Under the pieces are notes generated by a model. That model saw only the letters and a program-made list of their open reading frames with translations, ran no database searches and was not told where the DNA came from. Of a DNA stretch of 24,637 nt, positions 7,649-14,315 are shown in pieces. How positions within the stretch are numbered: position 1 is the stretch's first letter; each line of letters starts with the position of its first letter. The position numbers were made by a program, and so were the translations under genes. Location: assembly GCA_036265535.1 (NCBI GenBank), contig DATAOV010000090.1, forward strand, positions 1-24,637, read 5' to 3'. The stretch comes from AC-32 sp036265535. Its GTDB lineage: Bacteria > Actinomycetota > Thermoleophilia > Gaiellales > Gaiellaceae.

Positions 7649-8272
7649 GTGAGCTCGGATCGACTGACCGTCGGGGTGGCGGCCAGGCTCAGCCGCTACC
7701 TCCAGGTGCTCACCCAGGCCAAGAAGATGGGCAAGGACCGGATCTCCTCGCAGGAGATCTCGGATTACACGAACATCAACGCGACGCAGATCCGGCGCGA
7801 CCTCTCCGCGTTCGGGAAGTTCGGCAAGCGCGGGGTCGGCTACAACATCGACTCGCTGCTCGGCGAGATCCGCAAGATCCTGCGCACCCAGGGTCAGCAC
7901 AACATCGCCCTCGTCGGGGCCGGTCGGCTCGGGCAGGCGATCGCCAGCTCGCCGATCTTCGCCGAACACGGGATCAACATCGCCGCCGTCTTCGACAACG
8001 ACCCCGACAAGGTCGGGAGGACGATCGGCTCCAACTCGATCAGCGACTCGCGCCGACTCGCGGAGACCGTGCGCGAGAAGAACATCATCGTCGGTGTCGT
8101 CGCGGTGCCGGCCGGAAGCGCGCAGGATGTCGCCCAGGAGCTGATCGACTCGGGCGTGCGGATCATCTTCAACTACTCCGAGGCGCTGCTCGACGTGCCC
8201 CACGACGTCACCGTGCACACCTCGAACCCTGCGGTCGACCTGCTCCACGCGCTGTACTTCCATCTGACCTGA
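7649..8272 (+). CDS. rex: Redox-sensing transcriptional repressor Rex
   Basis: Rex is a dimeric repressor that leaves DNA when NADH is high. The N-terminal winged helix shows LSRYLQVL, SSQEISDYTNINATQIRRDL and FGKFGKRGVGYN, all diagnostic. The Rossmann domain begins with ALVGAGRLGQAI (GxGxxG). The C-terminal helix LHALYFHLT swaps into the partner subunit in known structures. GTG 7649 is preferred because AGGGGAG lies five bases upstream and the product (207 aa) has the family length. GTG 7619 would add ten residues and is possible. The gene stands alone, with an inverted-repeat element starting one base after the stop. Confidence 0.96.
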   Translation: MSSDRLTVGVAARLSRYLQVLTQAKKMGKDRISSQEISDYTNINATQIRRDLSAFGKFGKRGVGYNIDSLLGEIRKILRTQGQHNIALVGAGRLGQAIASSPIFAEHGINIAAVFDNDPDKVGRTIGSNSISDSRRLAETVREKNIIVGVVAVPAGSAQDVAQELIDSGVRIIFNYSEALLDVPHDVTVHTSNPAVDLLHALYFHLT

Positions 8273-8273
8273 G

Positions 8274-8704
8274 CACGGGGAACCTGGTTCCCCCGTGAGC
8301 CCCCTCCTTGCGGGTGTCCCCGTCGCTCGGCGGTTTCAGGAGCCGCCGCAGCGAGGCGTGCGCGACCGTTTCGGCCGCGGTCTGCCTCCCCGCCGGGCAA
8401 AGCCCGACTCCGGCGACCGCGCGTAGCGCCTCTCATTGCGCCCGCCGCTAGCATCGCGTCGTGTCTCGCACGGAACACGAACCGGAGTTCGCCGAAGTGC
8501 GAGTGCACGACGAGACTCGGCTGAGATTGTGAAGGTCGTTCTCGGGAGGCGCCTCGACTCGCCGCCGGAGCCGGGCTTGGCCCGGCGGGAGGCTCACCAC
8601 GACCAAGACATTTGCGGCTGCGAAGGCTTCGCCGGCTCCGTCCGGATCAGCAGTGCGCTGCGGCTGGCAAGGAGGGGAGACCTGGGGGAACCAGTGGTTC
8701 CCCC
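8274..8704. mobile_element. Inverted-repeat element A (MITE-like, non-coding)
   Basis: This fills the whole gap between rex and the glycosyltransferase. The left tip is GGGGAACC-T-GGTTCCCC and the right tip is GGGGGAACC-N3-GGTTCCCCC; both are palindromes. Inside, arms of about 140 bp face each other: tip, then a CCCCTCCTTGC block, then the GC-rich hairpin segment (left 8386-8418, right 8561-8594, with CTCCGGCG and CCCGCCGGGC forms). The central 140 bp is not repeated. A second element of the same design is at 13838-14308. No transposase and no credible protein were seen; one 23-codon ORF (8461-8532) lies in the centre. Whether it is a mobile element or a structured RNA is open. Confidence 0.65.
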
Positions 8705-9955
8705 ATGAAGATCCTGCTCTGGCACGGCTATCTGCTCGGGGGCACCGGGTCGAACGTCTACACGCGCGCGCTTGCGCGCGAGTGGAGCAACGCCGGGCAC
8801 GAGGTGGTCGTCATTTCCCAGGAGCCGAACCCGGAGCAGTACGACCTCGGTGTCGCCCGCACGGTGCGCCCGGAGTTCGAGGGCCCGCTGCCGGTGTTCG
8901 TGCTCGACCGCTACCAGGGTCACGAGCCGCGCCTGCTCCAGGAGCTGACACGCGAGGGGCGCGAGCGTTATGTCGAGCAGAACGCGGCGGCCGTGCGGGA
9001 GCTGCTCCCGGCCGACCTCGTCTTCGCCAACCACGTCCTGCTCGGCGGCCCGGTCGGCGCAGCGGCGGGCGCGCCGTACGCCGTCAAGGCCCACGGCTCC
9101 GAGCTGGAGTACTCCATGCGCGGAAACCCGGAGCTGCAGGCGTGGGCGAGGGAGGCGCTCGCAGAGGCTGCGGCGGTCTTCGTCGGCTCCGAGCACATCC
9201 GCCGCGTTCTCGAGGAGGTGGTCGGGCACGTCGAGCGTGTACACGAGGTGCCGCCCGGAGTCGACGTTGAGGAGTTCCGCCCCCGGCCGCGAGGCGAGGC
9301 GCTCGAGGCCCTCCTCGAGGAGGTACGCCGCGACCCGCCGAACCCGGAGAACGCCAACGAGCGACTGCCGGACGAGGGCAACGCCGAGCGGCTCGCCGCG
9401 TTCTTCGCCGGTGAGCGGCCCACCGTCCTTTACTTCGGGAAGCTCCTCTACAACAAGGGCGTCCACCTTCTGCTGGAGGCACTGCGGGAGCTCGACGCCC
9501 GGGCCGTGATCGTTGGCTTCGGCGACTACCGCGAGAAGCTCGAAGCGCTGGCCGGACCGGACGTGCTCTTCACTGGCGCGTTCGAGCACCGGCACCTCGT
9601 CCAGCTCCTTCCGCTCGCGGACATGAGCGTCGTGCCGTCGATCTTCCCCGAGGCGTTCGGGATGGTCGCGGCGGAGGCTGCCGCCGCAGGCTCGCCGCCG
9701 CTGGTCGCACGCCATTCGGGCCTGGGCGAGATCGCCGAGGGGCTCGAGGCCGAGTACCCGCTCGAGCACCGGCACCTGGCGAGTTTCGCGAAAGGAGACA
9801 CGGACGAGCTCCGCACGAGGCTGCGCGAGCTGCTGGCGCTGCCCGAGAGCGAGCGTGCAGCCATCGCCGAGGCGGCGCGGCGCGCCGCGCTCACACGCTG
9901 GAGCTGGGCGGGCGTCGCGGATCGCCTGCTGCAACCCTTCCAAGGCGCCGACTAG
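8705..9955 (+). CDS. GT4-type glycosyltransferase
   Basis: This 416-aa GT-B fold enzyme probably transfers a sugar from a nucleotide donor. The N-terminal domain begins MKILLWHGYLLGGTGSN, with the Gly-rich loop of the acceptor side. VPPGVDVEEFRP at about 181 marks the domain linker. VLYFGKLLYNKGVHLLLEAL (about 240) and PEAFGMVAAEA (about 315, an E-x7-E motif) are donor-binding features of family 4. ATG 8705 directly follows the palindromic tip of element A with no spacer and no nearby Shine-Dalgarno. The stop TAG lies in sequence that matches the following 62-bp repeat. Donor and acceptor cannot be inferred. Confidence 0.88.
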   Translation: MKILLWHGYLLGGTGSNVYTRALAREWSNAGHEVVVISQEPNPEQYDLGVARTVRPEFEGPLPVFVLDRYQGHEPRLLQELTREGRERYVEQNAAAVRELLPADLVFANHVLLGGPVGAAAGAPYAVKAHGSELEYSMRGNPELQAWAREALAEAAAVFVGSEHIRRVLEEVVGHVERVHEVPPGVDVEEFRPRPRGEALEALLEEVRRDPPNPENANERLPDEGNAERLAAFFAGERPTVLYFGKLLYNKGVHLLLEALRELDARAVIVGFGDYREKLEALAGPDVLFTGAFEHRHLVQLLPLADMSVVPSIFPEAFGMVAAEAAAAGSPPLVARHSGLGEIAEGLEAEYPLEHRHLASFAKGDTDELRTRLRELLALPESERAAIAEAARRAALTRWSWAGVADRLLQPFQGAD

Positions 9956-10131
9956 GCGGCGCCGACCAGGAAGGTCGTGCGGGCTCTGCCCGTGCGGCCG
10001 GCTAACGCGCCAACTAGGCGGCGCCGACCAGGAAGGTCGTGCGGGCTCTGCCCGTGCGGCCGGCTAACGCGCCGACTAGGCGGCGCCGACCGGGAAGGTC
10101 GTGCGGGCTCTGCCCTGCGGCCGGCCAACGC
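9956..10131. repeat. 62-bp tandem repeat array, about 2.8 units
   Basis: Units at 9956-10017, 10018-10079 and 10080-10131 (the last incomplete) are nearly identical. Each holds the hairpin GGTCGTGCGGGC / TCT / GCCCGTGCGGCC (9973-9999, 10035-10061); the third lacks one base (10097-10122). The final bases of each unit (CGACTAG or CAACTAG) also form the stop of the glycosyltransferase gene. The hairpin core is the same as in the dispersed repeat at 3331 and 11340. The remaining 60 bp to the next gene hold a promoter-like box but no other gene. Confidence 0.9.
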
Positions 10132-10178
10132 AGCTCGTCCGAAACGGAAACGCCCGACGCGGCTGACGAGAGAGTCTC

Positions 10179-10184
10179 TAATGT
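10179..10184 (+). promoter_or_regulatory. -10 box for the carboxylate-amine ligase
   Basis: TAATGT (10179-10184), overlapped by the alternative TCTAAT (10177-10182), lies 9-11 bases before GTG 10194. There is no purine-rich ribosome site in the interval, so a leaderless or very short leader is likely. No clear -35 was found. Confidence 0.45.
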
Positions 10185-10193
10185 AGCCCCGCC

Positions 10194-11444
10194 GTGGGAG
10201 ACGCCCAGAGCCTCAGCCCGGAGGAGCAGCTCCGCACCGCTCGTGAGCAGTACGAGCACGCGCAGGACCTCACGCTTGCGATCGAGGAAGAATTCGCGAT
10301 CCTCGACCCCGAGACGCTTTCGCTGACGAACCGGTTCGAGGAGCTCCAGACCGCCGCCAAGGGCACGCCGCTCGAGGAGCACCTCGTCGGCGAGCTGATC
10401 GCCTCCGAGGTGGAGGTGCGAACCGGACGCTGCGACGGGTTCGAAGAGGCCGCGAACCGTCTGGACGAGCGCCGCTCGCAGCTCGCCGAGCTGGCCGGCT
10501 CGATCGGCGTCACCCTCGGCGCGACCGGCACGCATCCCTGGAGCCCGTGGCAGGAGCAGCGGATCATCGATACCCCGCACTACCGCCGCAACGACGAGCT
10601 CCTGCGCTACGTCGTCTGGCGCAACAACAGCTTCGGCCTCCACGTCCACGTGGCGATCAACGGCCCCGACCGTGCGATCGCGGTGTGCAACGGGCTGCGC
10701 AACTTCCTACCCGAGTTGCTGGCCGTGTCGTGCAGCTCGCCGTTTCTCGAGAACGTCAACACGGGACTGCACTCGGCCCGCACCCAGATCTTCACCCGCA
10801 TGTTCCCGCGCTGCGGGGTGCCCGACCCGTACGACGGCTGGGACGGCTTCGAGGAGTACGTGCGCTTCCTCTACGAGGCGCGCTCGATCGAGGAGCACAC
10901 GCAGATCTGGTGGAGCGTGCGGCCCCACCTCGCCTTCCCGACCGTCGAGATCCGGATCTGCGACGCGCAGCCGGAGCTCGGCGAGGCGCGATCGCTGGCC
11001 GCGCTCTGTTACGCGCTGGCGGCGCGCGTCGCGCGCGCTGTCGACGAGGGCGAGCCGCTGCCGTCGTTTCCGCACCGGCTGGTCGAGGAGAACCTCTGGC
11101 GCGCGCTCAGGTACGGCCTCTCGGGCGAGCTCATCGACCTCGCCCGCGGGGAGGCCCGTCCCGCCCGGGCGCACCTCGAGCGGCTCGTCGAATGGGTTCT
11201 GCCCGTCGCCGAGGAGCTCGGATTCGCCTCGCGCCTGGCGATCCCGGCCGCCAATGCCGCCGAACGCCAGATCGCCCGGCACGAGGCGGGCGCCACCCTC
11301 GAGGAGATCTACGCGGAACAGGTTCACCCCAAGGAGCCCGCGGCGTCGCTCGCGATGCCACCCTCAGGACGCGCGGGCTTCGCCCGTGCGTCCGTCGGAA
11401 ATGACCGATCGACCGAACCCGAATCGAAGGAGAACGGCTCATAA
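10194..11444 (+). CDS. YbdK-family carboxylate-amine ligase (GCS2)
   Basis: This ATP-dependent ligase of the glutamate-cysteine ligase type 2 family would join a carboxylate, probably glutamate, to an amine. Family features are LAIEEEFAILDP near residue 30, TGTHPW, NNSFGLHVHVAI (about 143), a central FLENVNTGLHSARTQIF, and WWSVRPHLAFPTVEIRICD. The length (416 aa) exceeds the usual 370-380. About 20 residues are an N-terminal lead, and the last 32 residues (from SLAMPP) are encoded by the dispersed hairpin repeat and look unrelated to the fold. True substrates of YbdK proteins vary, so I do not name it gshA. The stop is two codon-lengths from the DUF1844 start, so the two genes are cotranscribed. 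Confidence 0.88.
   Translation: MGDAQSLSPEEQLRTAREQYEHAQDLTLAIEEEFAILDPETLSLTNRFEELQTAAKGTPLEEHLVGELIASEVEVRTGRCDGFEEAANRLDERRSQLAELAGSIGVTLGATGTHPWSPWQEQRIIDTPHYRRNDELLRYVVWRNNSFGLHVHVAINGPDRAIAVCNGLRNFLPELLAVSCSSPFLENVNTGLHSARTQIFTRMFPRCGVPDPYDGWDGFEEYVRFLYEARSIEEHTQIWWSVRPHLAFPTVEIRICDAQPELGEARSLAALCYALAARVARAVDEGEPLPSFPHRLVEENLWRALRYGLSGELIDLARGEARPARAHLERLVEWVLPVAEELGFASRLAIPAANAAERQIARHEAGATLEEIYAEQVHPKEPAASLAMPPSGRAGFARASVGNDRSTEPESKENGS
11340..11413. repeat. Dispersed hairpin repeat, copy 2 (inside the ligase gene)
   Basis: This aligns without gaps to 3331-3404. The stem is GGACGCGCGGGC (11367-11378), loop TTC, GCCCGTGCGTCC (11382-11393). Compared with copy 1 a U-G pair has become C-G, so pairing is retained. 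It is translated as the C-terminal extension of the ligase, which suggests it inserted into or replaced the original gene end. Confidence 0.8.
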
Positions 11445-11738
11445 GTGGCTGAGGACGAGCAGAAGCTGATCGAGGAGCTGCAGGCGGAGCTGGCGAAGCT
11501 GACGGTCGCCGACCTCTTGCTGCAGACCCTCTACTCCGTCTCTTCGCTCGGGTACCACCGGTTGAGTGGGGAGACCAAGGACTTGGAGCAGGCGAGGCTC
11601 GCGATCGAGGCTCTCCGCGTTCTCGTGCCCGTGCTCGAAGGCTCGGTTCCCGACGACGCCCTGCGCGACTTCGGCCAGGTGCTCGCGAACCTCCAGCTGG
11701 CGTACGCCGCCGCGGCCGAGGAACCCACCTCTTCCTGA
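11445..11738 (+). CDS. DUF1844 domain protein
   Basis: This 97-aa acidic helical protein matches the DUF1844 pattern: VADLLLQTLYSVSSLGYHRL, then DLEQARLAIEALRVLVPVLEG. The family is found in many bacteria and has no assigned function. The start is GTG at 11445 with AAGGAG at 11427, placed in the end of the ligase gene, so the two are probably cotranscribed. No signal peptide or membrane segment is visible. Confidence 0.85.
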   Translation: MAEDEQKLIEELQAELAKLTVADLLLQTLYSVSSLGYHRLSGETKDLEQARLAIEALRVLVPVLEGSVPDDALRDFGQVLANLQLAYAAAAEEPTSS

Positions 11739-11740
11739 AC

Positions 11741-11800
11741 GGCTGTGATAGAAAACCGCGGCGCCGGGGAGTCTCGGCGCACGTCTTGTAGGGAGGCGCC
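11741..11800 (+). promoter_or_regulatory. hppA leader: possible -10, stem-loop and RBS
   Basis: The 62-bp gap before hppA holds GGCTGTGATAGAAAAC, where a TGTGATAGA-like extended -10 is possible. A 6-bp stem GCGCCG (11761) / CGGCGC (11775) follows, and then a clear ribosome site AGGGAGG ending four bases before the TTG start. Unlike several genes here, hppA therefore seems to have a normal leader. Confidence 0.4.
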
Positions 11801-13843
11801 TTGATCGACTTCTTCAGTGACCACGCGGTTCTCTTCGCCCTCGTGTGCTCGGGGGTCGCGATCGCGTACGGGATCGGGCTGACGATGTGGGTGCTACGGC
11901 AGCCGGCCGGTGACGAGCGGATGCAGGAGATCGCGCGGGCGATCCAGGAGGGCGCGGCTGCCTACCTCCGGCGGCAGTACCAGACGATCGCGGTCGTCGC
12001 CGTCGTGCCGTTCCTGCTGATCGGCTTCTACAACGAGCTTGGCTGGGGCACGGCGGTCGGCTTCCTCGTCGGCGCCGTGCTCTCGGCGGCCGCGGGCTTC
12101 ATCGGCATGAACGTCGCGGTGCGCTCCAACGTGCGCACCGCGGAAGCGGCCAAGCGGGGCCTCAAGCCGGCGCTCAACGTCGCGTTCCGCGCGGGCTCCG
12201 TCACGGGCCTGCTCGTCGTCGGCCTGGGGCTGCTCGGCGTCGCGGGGTACTACTGGGTCCTGACCGGCTGGCTCGATCACTCGAGCGCCTCGGCAATCGA
12301 CGACCTCGTCGGGCTTGCCTTCGGCGGCTCGCTGATCTCCGTCTTCGCGCGACTCGGCGGCGGCATCTACACGAAGGCCGCAGACGTCGGCGCCGACCTC
12401 GTGGGGAAGATCGAGGCCGGAATCCCCGAGGACGACCCGCGCAATCCTGCCGTGATCGCGGACAACGTCGGTGACAACGTCGGCGATTGCGCAGGGATGG
12501 CGGCCGACCTGTTCGAGACCTACGCCGTCACCGCGGTCGCGGTGATGCTGCTCGCCTCGCAGACGTTCCCGGGCCTCCATCTCGAGCTCTTCCCGCTCGC
12601 CATCGGCGGCATGTCGATCCTGACCTCCGTGGTCGGGACGTTCTTCGCTCGCGTCGGCCGCAACGGCTCGATCATGAACGCCCTCTACAAGGCCGTGCTG
12701 GTGGCAACGGCGCTCTCGGCGCTCGGCTTCATCCCGATCGTGCTCGCCTACGATTCGTCCCGATTCAGCTTCTGGGACCTCTACCTGTCGTCGCTCGTCG
12801 GGCTGATCGTCACCTTCCTGCTGGTGGCGATCACCGAGTTCTACACCGGCACGCGCTGGTCGCCGGTCAAGCAGATCGCCTCGGCTTCGCGCACCGGCCA
12901 TGCGACGAACATCATCGAGGGGCTCGCTGTCGGCATGAAGGCGACGGCCCTGCCGGTGATCGTGATCGCGGCGGGCATCCTCGTCGCCCACCACTTCGCC
13001 GGCCTCTACGGCATCGGCGTGGCCGTGATGGCGCAGCTCTCCATGACCGGCCTGATAGTCGCGCTCGACGCCTACGGTCCGGTGACCGACAACGCGGGCG
13101 GGATCGCCGAGATGGCCAACCTCGACGAGTCGGTGCGCGCGATCACCGACCCGCTCGACGCGGTGGGCAACACCACCAAGGCTGTCACCAAGGGCTACGC
13201 GATCGGCTCTGCGGCGCTCGCGGCGCTGATCCTCTTCGACAGCTACACGAACGGCCTGGCGGTTCACGACTTCCAGCAGGTCTTCCAGCTCGAGGACGCG
13301 TGGGTGATCGCCGGCCTCTTCGTCGGCGGCCTGATGCCGTTCCTGTTCGCGTCGCTGGCGATGGAGGCGGTCGGGCGGGTCGGAGGCCAGGTCGTGACCG
13401 AGGTCCGGCGCCAGTTCCGCGAGATCCCGGGGATCATGGAAGGAACGGCGCGGCCGGAGTACGGGCGCGCAATCGACATCGTCACCGGCTCGGCGATCAA
13501 GAGCATGATGCTGCCGGCGCTGATCCCGATTCTCTTCCCGATCGTCGCCGGGCTGATCAATGCGAGGCTGCTCGGCGGCCTCCTGATCGGGACGATCGTG
13601 ACCGGGCTCTTCCTGGCGATCGCGATGACCTCGGGCGGCGGCGCCTGGGACAACGCCAAGAAGCTGATCGAGGATGGCGCCTTCGGCGGCAAGGGCTCCG
13701 AGGCTCACGCCGCCGCCGTCACCGGCGACACCGTCGGGGATCCCTACAAGGACACCGCGGGCCCGGCGATCAACCCGATGATCAAGATCACGAACCTCGT
13801 TGCGATTCTGATCATCCCTCTCATCGTTTCGATTCATGGGTGA
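11801..13843 (+). CDS. hppA: K+-independent H+-translocating pyrophosphatase
   Basis: This membrane pump couples pyrophosphate hydrolysis to proton export. It has 680 residues and about 16 membrane helices. The catalytic loops are obvious: GGGIYTKAADVGADLVGK, then DNVGDNVGDCAGMAADLF, then GDTVGDPYKDTAGPAINP near the C-terminus. In the segment GNTTKAVTKGYAIGS, Lys is at residue 460 and Thr at 463, the pair that marks the K+-independent class (K+-dependent enzymes have Ala at 460). The start is TTG at 11801, supported by AGGGAGG just upstream. The stop codon lies inside the left palindrome of element B, so the final residues may be element-derived. Confidence 0.97.
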   Translation: MIDFFSDHAVLFALVCSGVAIAYGIGLTMWVLRQPAGDERMQEIARAIQEGAAAYLRRQYQTIAVVAVVPFLLIGFYNELGWGTAVGFLVGAVLSAAAGFIGMNVAVRSNVRTAEAAKRGLKPALNVAFRAGSVTGLLVVGLGLLGVAGYYWVLTGWLDHSSASAIDDLVGLAFGGSLISVFARLGGGIYTKAADVGADLVGKIEAGIPEDDPRNPAVIADNVGDNVGDCAGMAADLFETYAVTAVAVMLLASQTFPGLHLELFPLAIGGMSILTSVVGTFFARVGRNGSIMNALYKAVLVATALSALGFIPIVLAYDSSRFSFWDLYLSSLVGLIVTFLLVAITEFYTGTRWSPVKQIASASRTGHATNIIEGLAVGMKATALPVIVIAAGILVAHHFAGLYGIGVAVMAQLSMTGLIVALDAYGPVTDNAGGIAEMANLDESVRAITDPLDAVGNTTKAVTKGYAIGSAALAALILFDSYTNGLAVHDFQQVFQLEDAWVIAGLFVGGLMPFLFASLAMEAVGRVGGQVVTEVRRQFREIPGIMEGTARPEYGRAIDIVTGSAIKSMMLPALIPILFPIVAGLINARLLGGLLIGTIVTGLFLAIAMTSGGGAWDNAKKLIEDGAFGGKGSEAHAAAVTGDTVGDPYKDTAGPAINPMIKITNLVAILIIPLIVSIHG

Positions 13844-14308
13844 ACCCCTGGTTCCCCCATGTGCCCCCTGCTTGCGAGCCGGGTCTAGATCGCGGTCGTG
13901 TCAGGAGCCGCCCACTCGGCGCTTGCTCCGGTTGTCTCTGTCGCAGTGAGCCTCCCGCCGGGCGGAGTTCGGCTCCGGCGGCCATTCGAAGCGCCAATCG
14001 GGGCGACTCAGAGCGCTCGCTCGTTGCGCATGCTCGCCGCGTCGTCTAACAGGCGCAGACATCGGCATGACCGTCCACGAAGTTAATCTCGACCTCGCCT
14101 TCCATGGCCCCTGAGACTAGAGACATGTCTTGCCCAACCGCGTGGGGGGCGCAAGCGATGGCCGCCGGAGCCGGGCTTTCCCCGGCGGGAGGCTCAACTC
14201 GACAGAAACATTCGAGCCGAGTGTCGAAGTGGCGGCTCCTGAAGCGCGCGGGAGTAAGTCGACAAGGTGAAGGAGGGGGCTCGCGGGGGAACCAGGGGTT
14301 CCCCCGCG
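13838..14308. mobile_element. Inverted-repeat element B (MITE-like, non-coding)
   Basis: This fills the gap between hppA and the first APC permease. Arms of about 147-151 bp are inverted copies: left tip GGGTGAACC-N3-GGTTCCCCC, right tip GGGGGAACC-N3-GGTTCCCCC flanked by CGC/GCG. The arms share CAGGAGCCGCC (13902-13912; complement at 14231-14241) and the hairpin segment beginning GAGCCTCCCGCCGG (13949; complement ending 14194). The central 170 bp is unique. The arms also match those of element A. I saw no transposase and no convincing ORF; short ORFs inside have no recognisable content. Confidence 0.7.
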
Positions 14309-14315
14309 AAGCCTG

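Noticed and set aside
8436..8708. 90-codon ORF within element A
   Set aside because: It reads through the arm repeats, and related sequence in element B does not keep the frame.
9956..10131. Possible CRISPR array
   Set aside because: The 62-bp units are contiguous without unique spacers and no cas genes are present; it is a plain tandem repeat.
9977..10326. Small ORFs across the tandem array
   Set aside because: Repeated Arg/Pro/Gly peptides generated by the 62-bp unit; 62 is not a multiple of three, so the frame shifts each unit.
11894..13837. 647-codon minus-strand ORF opposite hppA
   Set aside because: It is exactly antisense to a well-conserved pump, has an Arg/Asp/His-rich low-complexity composition and no recognisable domain; such frames are common in high-GC coding DNA.
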